DNA of 64,000 bases from Sutterella wadsworthensis (GTDB lineage: Bacteria; Pseudomonadota; Gammaproteobacteria; Burkholderiales; Burkholderiaceae_F). The DNA lies in NCBI RefSeq assembly GCF_003315195.1, contig NZ_QNRV01000005.1:1-64000 (forward strand), read 5' to 3'. The notes under the pieces were generated by a model, which saw nothing but the letters and a program-made list of their open reading frames with translations, made no database searches and was not told where the DNA came from. Numbering within the stretch: position 1 is the first letter of the stretch; each line of letters starts with the position of its first letter. Positions 1 through 8,341 of the stretch are shown here, piece after piece. A program made the position numbers and the translations under genes.

Positions 1-233
1 TCTTCATTCGTGTTGCGGATGCTGTCGAGGAGGAGTGCTTTGTCGATCGGCTTCTCGAAGCGGTTAAGCATTTCACGCATGCGTTCGACCTGCTGGTCAA
101 CAGTCGAAACGGCAGTCGGCAGCAGACCGCTCAGGCCGTATTTGGCGCGCTCTTCCTTTGTGAATGCTTCGCCCTTATTGACGAAGGGGCAGTGGAAGAT
201 GGCCGAGGCCGGAAGCTTGTCGCACTGAGTCAT
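1..233 (-). CDS. maeA: NAD-dependent malic enzyme, N-terminal fragment (cut by window edge)
   Basis: About 77 N-terminal residues are visible; the rest lies beyond the left edge. The protein would decarboxylate malate to pyruvate with reduction of NAD. The start is ATG at 233, preceded by a near-perfect Shine-Dalgarno AAGGAGGT about 6 nt upstream, which fixes it. The segment reading GLSGLLPTAVSTVDQQVER matches the conserved N-terminal helix region of MaeA/SfcA-type malic enzymes (family knowledge) and differs from the shorter MaeB-type N-terminus. No catalytic residue is inside the window, so NAD rather than NADP preference is inferred from family type only. Confidence 0.8.
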   Translation of the reverse strand, partial: MTQCDKLPASAIFHCPFVNKGEAFTKEERAKYGLSGLLPTAVSTVDQQVERMREMLNRFEKPIDKALLLDSIRNTNE

Positions 234-544
234 GGAATTACCTCCTTGATGGGTGGTCGAACCGCGGATTCCTTATCCCGCGATCCATAGGGAGCTGCGC
301 TTGCAACATCCTGGTGGTTTATTTTTCCGTCGTGTTGGTCAGCAACGTCAGAAAAATATTGTCGGAAAGCGTCGCTCCAAGAGTTGTTTTCCCGCTCTTG
401 AAGCAGCCTTCGCGGTATGGCCTAGGTGCGCTTTCCTGTTCCTTTTTGCGGGTAATGCGGGGAAATGCCGCCCTAGAACTTGGGAATCATTCTAGGCTCG
501 TTTTTTCGGAAGGGATAACCCGAAAAAGCAAAGCCGTTCGTAAA
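234..544. other. Intergenic region between cpoB and malic enzyme
   Basis: No gene is supported here. It holds the strong ribosome-binding site of the malic enzyme at its left end and a hairpin downstream of cpoB at its right end. Open frames crossing it have no ribosome-binding site and no recognisable protein family. I do not see a clear -35/-10 pair for the malic enzyme, although its promoter must lie here or upstream. Confidence 0.5.
501..527 (-). terminator. Hairpin downstream of cpoB
   Basis: The arms TTTTTTCGG and CCGAAAAAG (plus strand) pair around a 10-nt loop about 18 nt after the cpoB stop. The A/T tracts sit inside the stem, so on the minus strand the right arm ends in a T-rich stretch read as part of the hairpin. 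It is a plausible Rho-independent terminator for the tolB-pal-cpoB unit, but the stem has only three G-C pairs. Confidence 0.4.
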
Positions 545-1291
545 CTATTTCTTCTGATCAAACTCCCGAATGCGCTGAGCAGCCTCTTTGGCGACGTCAG
601 TTTTCGGGTAGGTCTTGATGATTTTTTGCAGGGTTGCTTTAGCAGCATTAATGCTGCCGCTGGCGGCTTGTGAACTTGCCACAAGCATCATTGCATCAGC
701 AGCTCGAGCGCCTTTTGAGAATTCTCGAAGCAGTTGATTTTGAGATGAAATTGCCGTTTTATAGTGCTCATTGGCAAAAGCACTGGTACCCCACCAGAAA
801 AGTGCATCCATCCGGTAGGGCGACTTCTTGAAGTTGTCATTGAAGTCCTTGAACGCCTTCTCCGCATCGCCGTACTTGCCGGTCTGCAAAAGCGCCACTG
901 CCGTATCGTAGGCCTTTTTCTCTTCTGCAGATACCTCAATGGACTGACCGTCAATCACCACAACCTGAGGTTCGAATACGGCAAGGCGCTTGTCGAGCGT
1001 TTCGTACTGAGTCCGGGCATTGCGTTTTTCCTGATTCTGCGCATTAACCAATTCTTCAATGCGGCCCGTCAAACGACGATTCAGCTCTTTAAGATTATTA
1101 ATTTCCGTCGAAAGCTGAATTTGCGCATTGCGGTTGGCTTCCAGATCAGTCTGAAGCGTCTTGATGGACTCTCTAAGCTCAAGAATCGCGCGGCGCGCAT
1201 CATCGTCGGCAAAAGCCTGAACACTGCAGGCCGCCGATAAGGCAGCAAGTCCGATCGCAGTGCGTGCAATGCATTGGGTGAATGAGGACAT
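545..1291 (-). CDS. cpoB: Cell division coordinator CpoB (YbgF), Tol-Pal associated
   Basis: A 248-residue periplasmic protein with an N-terminal Sec signal (hydrophobic stretch ending near SVQAFA), a heptad-rich coiled-coil region at about residues 30-90, and C-terminal TPR repeats from about 125 to the end. This is the CpoB/YbgF architecture; in E. coli CpoB trimerises and links peptidoglycan synthesis to Tol-driven outer-membrane constriction. The ATG at 1291 is preferred over an in-frame TTG two codons earlier. It is last in tolB-pal-cpoB, the usual order in Proteobacteria, and is followed by a terminator-like hairpin. Confidence 0.9.
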   Translation of the reverse strand: MSSFTQCIARTAIGLAALSAACSVQAFADDDARRAILELRESIKTLQTDLEANRNAQIQLSTEINNLKELNRRLTGRIEELVNAQNQEKRNARTQYETLDKRLAVFEPQVVVIDGQSIEVSAEEKKAYDTAVALLQTGKYGDAEKAFKDFNDNFKKSPYRMDALFWWGTSAFANEHYKTAISSQNQLLREFSKGARAADAMMLVASSQAASGSINAAKATLQKIIKTYPKTDVAKEAAQRIREFDQKK

Positions 1292-1349
1292 GGACAACTC
1301 ACTAAACTCAGAAAGGATCAGTCGATAATCGACCGACCGTTTCCGCCCT

Positions 1350-1371
1350 GCTGGGGCACTATGGCCCCAGC
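1350..1371 (-). other. Intercistronic hairpin between pal and cpoB
   Basis: Perfect 8-bp arms GCTGGGGC/GCCCCAGC with a 6-nt loop lie just after the pal stop. There is no U-tract, so it is more likely an mRNA-stabilising or partial-termination hairpin than a full terminator. It could help keep pal mRNA above cpoB mRNA (inference). Confidence 0.45.
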
Positions 1372-1384
1372 ATTGGACGAGCTC

Positions 1385-1915
1385 TTACTTGGCGGCGGGC
1401 TGAGCTTTCAGCACGCTTTCCGGATACACGATATCGGCACGGCGATTTTGCGCCCAGGCTTCTTCGCTGTGACCAAGTGCAATGGGCTTTTCCTTGCCAA
1501 AAGAAACGGCCTCGATGCGGCTGCTGGGAATACCAAGCAGCTGCAGACGCTGCAGCACGGCTTCAGAGCGCTTCTGTCCAAGCGCAAGGTTGTATTCACG
1601 GCCGCCGCGTTCATCGGTGTTGCCTTGAATGACAATCTTCACCTCCGGATTGGCAGCAAGCCACTTGGCGTGGGCTTCAACCACAGCGGCATACTCCGGA
1701 GAAACTTCGTAGGAGTCAAACGCGAAATAAACCGAGCGGTGGTAAAGCGGATTGGCCGGATCCAAGAAGGGATTGACGGCAGTGGTTTGAGCGGCGGACT
1801 GCTCGCCAGCGAGCGTCCCTGCCTTGTTGCCTTCGTCAAGTGAAACCGATGAGCAGCCAGAAAGTACAGCGGTGACCGCAGCCGCAGCTGCGAGAACCTT
1901 CCAAGAAATAGACAT
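1385..1915 (-). CDS. pal: Peptidoglycan-associated lipoprotein Pal
   Basis: A 176-residue lipoprotein anchored in the outer membrane. The signal peptide ends in the lipobox LSGC with the acylated Cys at residue 21. After a short linker, an OmpA-like peptidoglycan-binding domain fills about residues 65-176, with the signatures VYFAFDSYEV and NTDERGGREYN followed by LGQKR. Pal binds meso-DAP peptidoglycan and TolB, tethering the outer membrane during constriction. Length and domain layout are standard. It lies 46 nt after tolB on the same strand. A run of purines (AAAAAAAGGAGC on the minus strand) serves as the ribosome-binding site. Confidence 0.95.
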   Translation of the reverse strand: MSISWKVLAAAAAVTAVLSGCSSVSLDEGNKAGTLAGEQSAAQTTAVNPFLDPANPLYHRSVYFAFDSYEVSPEYAAVVEAHAKWLAANPEVKIVIQGNTDERGGREYNLALGQKRSEAVLQRLQLLGIPSSRIEAVSFGKEKPIALGHSEEAWAQNRRADIVYPESVLKAQPAAK

Positions 1916-1961
1916 TGTAAGCTCCTTTAAAAAAAGAACGAAAATCGGGTTTGTATCGAAC

Positions 1962-3266
1962 TCAGGGGAGAATCGGTCCCCAGGCGGGTTCGCGAATATC
2001 GCCTTCCCCGTAAAGACGCGTTGTCAAGCGGGCATCAGCCGAACAGGTGCCCAACACTCCGCGACCGCTCACCTCAGTGGCATATACCAAGAAGCGGCCG
2101 TTGGGAGCAAAGGACGGTGATTCATCACGATTGGTATTCGTAACCAGCATGTCCTGCCCCGTCGACAGATCCATTACCGCGAGGCGGTATTCGGCGTCAA
2201 TGCGGGAGATATACGCCATACGCATCCCGTCAGGCGAAATATCCGGACTGATCGCGTAGCTGCTGCCAAAAGTCACTCGTTCAGCAGCCCCTCCAGCCAC
2301 CGGCTGGCGGTAAATCTGCGGCGTACCACCGCGGTCGCTCGTAAAGTAGATCCAACGGCCGTCTTTTGAGTAAACGGGCTCTGTGTCGATGCCGTAGCTC
2401 TGCGTAAAGCGCTTGAGACCCGAACCGTCCGCATTGATGCGGTAGATCTGCGTCAACCCGTCACGGGACAATGCAACGGCAAGTTCACGACCGTCAGGGG
2501 ACCAAGCCGGCGCCGAATTATTGCCTCGGAAATTCGCCACCTTACGACGGCGGCCGGTTGACAATTCGTGCACATAAACGATGGGCTTGCGCTCCTCAAA
2601 GCTCACATAAGCGAGCTGTCGGCCGTCGGGAGACCAGGTCGGCGAAATGATCGGCTCGGGAGACTGCAGAGCGGTACGCGGCACGCCGCCATCGCTGTCA
2701 GCAATAATGAGTTCATAACGGCGCTTGGCCAGCTGCGCTACGTAGGCAATCTGTGACGCAAACATTGCACCTTCACCCGTAAGACGGGTATAGATGCGGT
2801 CAGCGCAGCGATGCGCCGCCATGCGAAGCAAATCTTTCCCGGCTGATACGCCGATGGAGTCGAGTTGTTCTCCGCTCACAGCATCATAAAAAAGACAGCG
2901 GACATCCCAGCGTCCATCACTGAGCGCCTGCACGGCGCCGACGACATAGACCGCTGCGCCCGCTTTACCAGCAGCCGCAAGACCTTCGGGTTTTTCAAGG
3001 TTTTCTGCACTCGCCTCTTGAGTCACCGAGATCCGGCGAAAAGCACCGGACCGCTCAAGATCTGCTGCGATGACCTCAGCAGGATCCGTCGGAGCGGCAG
3101 ACGCCCCCTGAAACGGCTGAATGGCAATAGGTATTTGATTGGCCCCTACACCGGTGATTTCAATGCGCAGATCCGCGAAGGCCGGACAGGCGGACAGCGC
3201 ACCGGCGGCTATGCCGGCTCCAAGGAGTGTGCGGCGCGAAAGGCTGTGCTGCGAGAACGCTTTCAC
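1962..3266 (-). CDS. tolB: Tol-Pal system protein TolB with an unusual signal peptide
   Basis: A 434-residue periplasmic protein with an N-terminal domain (about 30-160) and a C-terminal six-bladed beta-propeller whose repeats carry the WSPDGR/FAPNGR motifs. It links TolA to Pal. The start is GTG at 3266, with AAGGGAG 6 nt upstream. The signal is odd: SRRTLLG at residues 10-16 is a Tat-type twin-arginine motif, and LSAC at 24-27 resembles a lipobox, followed by a possible AxA site at 29-31. Most TolB proteins use a simple Sec signal. tolQ, tolR and tolA, normally just upstream, are absent; purH is there instead. Confidence 0.95.
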   Translation of the reverse strand: MKAFSQHSLSRRTLLGAGIAAGALSACPAFADLRIEITGVGANQIPIAIQPFQGASAAPTDPAEVIAADLERSGAFRRISVTQEASAENLEKPEGLAAAGKAGAAVYVVGAVQALSDGRWDVRCLFYDAVSGEQLDSIGVSAGKDLLRMAAHRCADRIYTRLTGEGAMFASQIAYVAQLAKRRYELIIADSDGGVPRTALQSPEPIISPTWSPDGRQLAYVSFEERKPIVYVHELSTGRRRKVANFRGNNSAPAWSPDGRELAVALSRDGLTQIYRINADGSGLKRFTQSYGIDTEPVYSKDGRWIYFTSDRGGTPQIYRQPVAGGAAERVTFGSSYAISPDISPDGMRMAYISRIDAEYRLAVMDLSTGQDMLVTNTNRDESPSFAPNGRFLVYATEVSGRGVLGTCSADARLTTRLYGEGDIREPAWGPILP

Positions 3267-3289
3267 AAGAATCTCCCTTAATACGAATA

Positions 3290-3328
3290 CCGGCGCCGCG
3301 GCAGGATTGGATCCGTCCCCGGCGCCGG
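3290..3328 (-). other. GC-rich inverted repeat in the tolB leader
   Basis: The 9-nt arms CCGGCGCCG and CGGCGCCGG flank a 21-nt loop immediately upstream of the tolB ribosome-binding site. There is no U-tract on either strand. It may be an mRNA leader structure or a remnant of a purH terminator. The function is unknown. Confidence 0.35.
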
Positions 3329-3362
3329 CTTTAACTGCAGACTATACGCGATGCCTTCGTTG

Positions 3363-3379
3363 GGCGGACCTAATCCGCC
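3363..3379 (-). other. Short hairpin after purH
   Basis: The perfect 6-bp arms GGCGGA/TCCGCC with a 5-nt loop lie about 22 nt past the purH stop. There is no T-tract, so termination is only possible, not shown. Together with the larger repeat nearer tolB, it separates the purH and tolB units. Confidence 0.3.
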
Positions 3380-3401
3380 TCAACTCGATTGCGTACAAAC
3401 G

Positions 3402-4955
3402 TTAGTGGCGGAAGTGACGTTCGCCCGTGAAGACCATCGCGATGCCGCGCTCGTCGGCAGCAGCGATGACTTCCGGATCACGGATCGAACCGCCCGGCTG
3501 AATGACTGCCACTGCGCCCTGATCTGCGACGACGTCAAGACCGTCGCGGAAAGGGAAGAATGCGTCAGATGCTGCCACGCTCTCGGCGAGCGACAAACCG
3601 CCTTCTTCAGCCTTGATCGCTGCAATGCGGGCACTGTCAACTCGGCTCATCTGGCCTGCGCCCACGCCAAGCGTCATGCCGTCCTTGGCATAAACGATTG
3701 TGTTGGACTTCACAAAGCGAGCAACATTCCACGCAAAGAGCATGTCGCTGATCTGCTTGGGCGTCGGAACCTTCTTCGTCACGACACGCAGGTCAGCCTC
3801 AGTAGCAAGCTGAATATCAGGCGTTTGCACCAAAAGACCGCCGCCCACGCGCTTGAATTCAAAATCATTGTGAGCCGAACCCAACGCAATCTTGAGAAGG
3901 CGCAGGTTCTTTTTCTGCCCGAAGAGCTCAAGAGCGCCTTCATCAAATTCAGGCGCAATAATCACCTCGGCAAACTGATGCGAAATACGTTCAGCACAAG
4001 AGCGGGTAACCGGACCGTTGAAGGCAATGATGCCGCCGAACGCCGACTTGCTGTCCGTGAGAAAAGCCTTTGCGTAGGCCTCTTCGTGCGTCGCCGCTAC
4101 GGCAACGCCGCAAGGATTTGCATGCTTGATGATGACGCAAGCGGGCACATCAAAAGAACGCACACACTCCCACGCAGCATCGCTGTCGGCGATGTTGTTG
4201 TAGGAGAGTTCTTTGCCTTGAAGCTGTTCGTAGCCGGCGAGAAGGCCGGGAGCGACCGACACTTCGCGATAGAAAGCCCCCTGCTGATGAGGATTCTCAC
4301 CGTAGCGCAGATCCTGAACTTTCTCCCACTGGCGATTAAAGACGGCCGGAAACTGTTGGGGCTTATCTTCTGCGTCAAGGCTCGTCAGATAATTCGTGAT
4401 CATGCCATCGTAGCGGGCAGTATGCGCGAAGACTTTCTTTGCCAGCGCAAAGCGTGTGGCTGCCTGAACTTCGCCGTAAGCGTCAAGTTCAGCGAGAACA
4501 GTTTCGTAGTCAGCCGGATCAACCACTACGGCGACAGATTCGTAATTCTTCGCCGCCGCGCGAATCATCGTCGGGCCGCCAATATCGATATTTTCGATTG
4601 CAAGGTCAAGCGTGCAGTCCGGACGAGCAATGGTTTGTTCAAACGGATAAAGATTCACGCAGACGATATCGATCGGATCAATGCCGTGCTCCTTGAGCGC
4701 GGCCATATGTTCGGGGATCGGACGACGGGCCAGAATGCCGGCGTGGATCTTAGGATTAAGCGTCTTTACACGGCCATCGAGCATTTCGGGGAAGCCCGTG
4801 TAGTCAGCGACTTCTTCAACCTCCACGCCTTCTTTGGCAAGGAGCTTAGCCGTGCCGCCGGTGGAAAGAATGTGATAGCCCTTGGAAACCAAGCCGCGGG
4901 CGAAGTCAACGATGCCGACCTTGTCGGAGACGCTCAGAAGTGCTTGCTTGCGCAT
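3402..4955 (-). CDS. purH: Bifunctional AICAR formyltransferase / IMP cyclohydrolase PurH
   Basis: A 517-residue cytoplasmic enzyme catalysing the last two steps of purine synthesis, AICAR to FAICAR to IMP. The N-terminal MGS-like cyclohydrolase domain (about 1-150) shows STGGTAKLL and [12 protein letters not shown]; the C-terminal formyltransferase domain shows KHANPCGVA and ends in GERHFRH. Length is normal for the family. It starts only 3 nt after the fis stop, so the two genes are almost certainly cotranscribed. No PurR-type operator or riboswitch is visible directly upstream. This dusB-fis-purH order differs from the purH-purD order of enterics. Confidence 0.97.
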   Translation of the reverse strand: MRKQALLSVSDKVGIVDFARGLVSKGYHILSTGGTAKLLAKEGVEVEEVADYTGFPEMLDGRVKTLNPKIHAGILARRPIPEHMAALKEHGIDPIDIVCVNLYPFEQTIARPDCTLDLAIENIDIGGPTMIRAAAKNYESVAVVVDPADYETVLAELDAYGEVQAATRFALAKKVFAHTARYDGMITNYLTSLDAEDKPQQFPAVFNRQWEKVQDLRYGENPHQQGAFYREVSVAPGLLAGYEQLQGKELSYNNIADSDAAWECVRSFDVPACVIIKHANPCGVAVAATHEEAYAKAFLTDSKSAFGGIIAFNGPVTRSCAERISHQFAEVIIAPEFDEGALELFGQKKNLRLLKIALGSAHNDFEFKRVGGGLLVQTPDIQLATEADLRVVTKKVPTPKQISDMLFAWNVARFVKSNTIVYAKDGMTLGVGAGQMSRVDSARIAAIKAEEGGLSLAESVAASDAFFPFRDGLDVVADQGAVAVIQPGGSIRDPEVIAAADERGIAMVFTGERHFRH

Positions 4956-4958
4956 AGT

Positions 4959-5336
4959 TCACTTTTCCTTCTGTTTGGAACGGCCTCGCGCCTGCAGCAT
5001 TCCGTGTTCGAGAAGCTTTTTGCGCAGAGTGTTCCGGTTAATGCCAAGTAACTGGGCGGCCGCGCACTGGTTGCGGTGGCACATCGACATGGCGTATTCG
5101 ATGAGCGGACGTTCCACAGCGTGCACGACCAAATCGTAAAGTGGGTGCGGGGTTCTGCCCTCGAGCTGGGCAAAGTACTCGTCAAGCTGTCGGATGACGA
5201 CTGCTTCGAGGTCTTCATTGATAGTCCGCACCGTGGCGTTCTGTTTTTCAAACAGTTCCGCGAAGCGCTCGTCGACCGCATCTTCGGGCAGCCTAAGGTC
5301 CGAATCGTCGAGCAGCGCAAAATCGTCGGATGACAT
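4959..5336 (-). CDS. fis: Fis-family DNA-bending nucleoid protein
   Basis: The last 75 or so of 125 residues form the Fis fold: two dimerisation helices, then the helix-turn-helix NQCAAAQLLGINRNTLRKKL. Fis bends DNA and modulates rRNA and tRNA promoters and recombination. The roughly 45-residue acidic N-terminal extension (starting MSSDDFALLDD) is longer than in E. coli Fis (98 residues). I chose ATG 5336 because the frame upstream would begin inside the dusB stop with a TTG. No clear ribosome-binding site precedes it, so the start is uncertain. It follows dusB as in enterics, suggesting shared growth-phase control. Confidence 0.88.
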   Translation of the reverse strand: MSSDDFALLDDSDLRLPEDAVDERFAELFEKQNATVRTINEDLEAVVIRQLDEYFAQLEGRTPHPLYDLVVHAVERPLIEYAMSMCHRNQCAAAQLLGINRNTLRKKLLEHGMLQARGRSKQKEK

Positions 5337-5389
5337 GGTTGGGAATGTTTTTTCTTTTAGGGAGGAGCAGACAATAAACAGTATGCATC

Positions 5390-6361
5390 TCAATGAGCCG
5401 GCGCAGTCTCTGAAAAGAACTGCTCGACGAGCGCTTTCTGTACCTGCGGATCCGTTTCCCGAAGAAGCTTGGGACGAAGTTCAAGCGGATCCGAAAAAGG
5501 CTTCAGATAAGCACAAAGATGCTTACGGAATGTGACAATTCCGTGACGGGCACCATAGTAGTCGAAATGTTTGGCTCTGTGATGAAGAAGATGCCGAAGA
5601 ACTGCTCCATTTTCTAACGGCTTCCATGCACGTCCCTCAAGGGCAGCGCGAACCTCTGCGAAAAGCCAGGGGCGTCCAACAGCCCCTCGGCCAATCATAA
5701 GCCCGTCGGCTCCGCAGGCCCTCAAGACGGCCTGCGCCTTGACGCCCGAAACGATGTCGCCATTGGCGACAACCGGAATGCCGCGCTCAGCCTTTATGCG
5801 GGCAATCGTGTCGTATTCCGCATCTCCTCGAAATCCGTCGGCGCGGGTACGCCCGTGGATAACGAGCATGGCAATGCCGCATTCCTCTGCAATACGAGCG
5901 ATCTCCGGCGCATTTTTGTGTTCCCGATCCCATCCTGTGCGGATTTTGAGCGTAACGGGTATTTCAACTGCAGCACGAACCGCCTCGAGAATCTCTGCAG
6001 TCAAACATTCATTTTTCATGAGTGCGCTGCCGCAATCCGTATTTAAAACCTTTTTGGCCGGACACCCCATATTGATGTCGACTACATCAGCGCCGTCATC
6101 TTCCGCAGCCTTTGCCGCCTCAGCCATAACAACAGGATCTGCGCCAAGAAGCTGCACGACGTGCAGCCCCGGCTCATCCCGCTCCACCCAGCGTGTCAAG
6201 CTTTTGGCTCGGCAACGAAGGTCCTCGCGGCTCGCTGTCATTTCGGCGACGGCGTAATCAGCTCCCCATTCGCGAACAATTTCCCGAAAAGGCTTGTCGG
6301 AATATCCAGCCATCGGGGCGAGCATCAGCGGAAACTTAAATTCGTGCGGTCCTATTTTCAC
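5390..6361 (-). CDS. dusB: tRNA dihydrouridine synthase B
   Basis: An FMN-dependent reductase of 323 residues that forms dihydrouridine in tRNA D-loops. The TIM-barrel N-terminus carries LAPMAGYSD (flavin binding) and the catalytic cysteine motif NMGCPAKKV; GRGAVGRPW near the C-terminal part is also characteristic. The start is GTG at 6361, inside a GTGA overlap with the murU stop, which indicates translational coupling. A longer in-frame extension to 6430 would lie inside murU and has no family support. It is followed by fis, a dusB-fis pairing conserved across many Proteobacteria. Confidence 0.95.
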   Translation of the reverse strand: MKIGPHEFKFPLMLAPMAGYSDKPFREIVREWGADYAVAEMTASREDLRCRAKSLTRWVERDEPGLHVVQLLGADPVVMAEAAKAAEDDGADVVDINMGCPAKKVLNTDCGSALMKNECLTAEILEAVRAAVEIPVTLKIRTGWDREHKNAPEIARIAEECGIAMLVIHGRTRADGFRGDAEYDTIARIKAERGIPVVANGDIVSGVKAQAVLRACGADGLMIGRGAVGRPWLFAEVRAALEGRAWKPLENGAVLRHLLHHRAKHFDYYGARHGIVTFRKHLCAYLKPFSDPLELRPKLLRETDPQVQKALVEQFFSETAPAH

Positions 6362-7080
6362 GCCGCCCCCGCAGCTGCAAACAAATCTTCGGCACGTGCA
6401 AGCTCTTCGAGCGTTCCGACATTGGCCCAACGCCCGACCAGCTTTTCTCCCGACACTCGTCCTGCATCCAGTGCTTCAAACATCCATGGGAATAACGGAG
6501 CACGGTCTGCGTGAAGTCCGGCAAAAAGCTGCGGATGAAAAGCGGCAAGACTGGCATAAGTGAGAATCTCTCCGCCGACGGCATCACGACGGGCAATACG
6601 ACCGTTGACCAGCCGAAAGTCGCCTTGGGGGTGAAAAGTTGGATTAGCCACCATGACGAGATGCGCCCAATCTCCTGACGCGGAAAGTGATTGTGCCTGC
6701 TCAGCTAAGGCCGCATAGTCGTAATCTGTAGCGATATCACCCGCGGCCACGATAAATGCACCGTCCTCACTTCCCGCCATGAGCAGCGGCAATGCGCGGA
6801 CAATACCGCCCCTTGTCTCCAAAGCTTCAGCGGCCGTATGTCCTTCGACAGACCAGGCAAGATGGACGCCCCAACGGCTTCCGTCGCCCAGCTCTGCCTG
6901 CAGAATTCGTGCTCCGTATGCAGCATTCACCACGATCTCGGTAATCCCGGCACGCTTGAGCGCCAGAATCTGCCGCACAGCCAACGGCACGCCGCCAATG
7001 GTTGTGAGCGGTTTGGGATAGAGCTGAGTAAGCGGCCGCAGCCGTCGACCTTCACCAGCGCAGAGAAGCATCGCGCGCAT
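6358..7080 (-). CDS. murU: N-acetylmuramate-1-phosphate uridylyltransferase MurU
   Basis: A 240-residue nucleotidyltransferase with the GT-A signature LLCAGEGRRLRPLT followed by YPKPL, and a sugar-binding region with AGDIATDYD. MurU activates MurNAc-1-phosphate to UDP-MurNAc in the peptidoglycan-recycling bypass first described in Pseudomonas. The assignment over a generic mannose-1-phosphate guanylyltransferase rests on the adjacent amgK, whose product makes its substrate. ATG 7080 is chosen over a TTG four codons earlier that overlaps the amgK end. It overlaps dusB by 4 nt. Confidence 0.88.
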   Translation of the reverse strand: MRAMLLCAGEGRRLRPLTQLYPKPLTTIGGVPLAVRQILALKRAGITEIVVNAAYGARILQAELGDGSRWGVHLAWSVEGHTAAEALETRGGIVRALPLLMAGSEDGAFIVAAGDIATDYDYAALAEQAQSLSASGDWAHLVMVANPTFHPQGDFRLVNGRIARRDAVGGEILTYASLAAFHPQLFAGLHADRAPLFPWMFEALDAGRVSGEKLVGRWANVGTLEELARAEDLFAAAGAA

Positions 7081-7092
7081 TTCTTCGCCCAA

Positions 7093-8103
7093 TCAGAAGG
7101 TGTAGCCCGCGCGCTCGCGCACACCGTCGAGTTCGTCAATGAGATGGCGCAGCGGCGAAAGCTCAACATACCGGCCTGCCGTCTGACGCACATACTTAAT
7201 AAAACGCGGGGTATCTGCCAAGTACTTGGGCTTTCCGTCTCGATAGTTGATACGCGCAAAGATGCCAAGCACCTTAAGATGCCGCTGGACACCCATGAAT
7301 TCCACGCTTCGATAGAAAGCCCCGAAATCGTCCGGCACAGGGATTCCAGCCTTGCGGGCCTTTTCCCAATAGCGGATGGTTACATCAAGGACGAAGGCTT
7401 CATCCCAACTGATGAAAGCGTCGCGCATCAAGCTAGCGATGTCATAGGTCACGGGGCCCATCAGAGCATCCTGGAAATCAATGACCCCTGGGAGCGGATC
7501 GCTCACCATGAGATTCCGCGGCATAAAATCGCGGTGCACGAACACTTTGGCATCGGCGAGGTTGCTTTTCAAAATTGCGTCCACCGACATCTGCCACCAC
7601 TTCTCGTGTTTGACATCCCATTCGACTCCGCAGTGGCGCTTCACATACCACTCAGGGAAGAGGTTCAGCTCTCGCAAAAGCACCTCGCGGTCATAGAGAG
7701 GAAGCTGTCCCGGACGCGATGCCTTCTGCCACTTCACCAAAGCCGACGTAGCGGCGTCAAAGAGCTTGGCTGCATTTTCCTCATTCAGAACATCGAGGAA
7801 AGTTTCCTTTCCTAAGTCAGAAATAAGCGCAAAGCCCTGCATCTCATCGGCAGCATAAACACGAGGAACATTTAGCCCCGCCGCAGCCATGAGCTTGTTC
7901 ACCTGTACGTATGCCGGGAGATTCTCATGCGCGGGCGGTGCATCCATTACGATCAGCGTGCCGCCCGAACTCGTCCCGACACGGAAATAACGGCGAAACC
8001 CCGCATCAGAACTCGCTGGAACAAGCGTGTCAAGCAGGATCCCGTGCGCAGGCGCCAGAGCAGAAAGCCAGGCCTCAAGTGTGATGTCGCGTTCAGTTTT
8101 CAT
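7093..8103 (-). CDS. amgK: Anomeric MurNAc/GlcNAc kinase AmgK
   Basis: A 336-residue member of the aminoglycoside phosphotransferase superfamily. It has the catalytic loop HRDFMPRNLM and the metal-binding IDFQDALMGPVTYD, the latter typical of AmgK. It phosphorylates the anomeric OH of MurNAc and GlcNAc released from recycled wall fragments, feeding MurU encoded just downstream. ATG 8103 has GGAAG at good spacing; an in-frame extension further upstream lacks a ribosome-binding site. It begins the amgK-murU-dusB-fis-purH run, divergent from lptD. This gives a fosfomycin-insensitive route to UDP-MurNAc (family knowledge). Confidence 0.9.
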   Translation of the reverse strand: MKTERDITLEAWLSALAPAHGILLDTLVPASSDAGFRRYFRVGTSSGGTLIVMDAPPAHENLPAYVQVNKLMAAAGLNVPRVYAADEMQGFALISDLGKETFLDVLNEENAAKLFDAATSALVKWQKASRPGQLPLYDREVLLRELNLFPEWYVKRHCGVEWDVKHEKWWQMSVDAILKSNLADAKVFVHRDFMPRNLMVSDPLPGVIDFQDALMGPVTYDIASLMRDAFISWDEAFVLDVTIRYWEKARKAGIPVPDDFGAFYRSVEFMGVQRHLKVLGIFARINYRDGKPKYLADTPRFIKYVRQTAGRYVELSPLRHLIDELDGVRERAGYTF

Positions 8104-8341
8104 CTCGTCTTCCAATGGATGCCTCAGCTGCCGACCCTGCAGAGTCCCCAAGCGCGCCGAATTGAACTGTTAGAATCTTTTATCTATGCGTGGCCCTTCT
8201 GCCAACCGCGGATTCACACTTCGGACGCCTCGAAAACGAGAATGTCCTTACTGCATGTGCTTCTTGGTTTGCAGTCCAATTAGGAACTTAATAACGGGCC
8301 ATCGCGATGGAACTCATTATTTTATAGGCCCGAAGCTTCTC
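8104..8341. promoter_or_regulatory. Divergent control region amgK / lptD
   Basis: This 238-nt spacer separates the two divergent units and must hold both promoters. On the plus strand a TAGAAT (8171-8176) is a fair -10 without a matching -35. GGAACTT at 8283-8289 resembles the -35 of RpoE-type envelope-stress promoters, which control lptD-surA in enterics, but I cannot find a convincing -10 for it. No gene is supported here. Confidence 0.35.

Noticed and set aside
3351-5051. Long plus-strand open frame (566 codons) opposite purH
   Set aside because: It lies antisense to an unmistakable purH, has no family similarity, and no ribosome-binding site.
8162-8188. TTGAAC with TATGCG at 17 nt as the lptD promoter
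   Set aside because: The -10 matches only three of six positions, and the leader would be about 150 nt; too weak to call.
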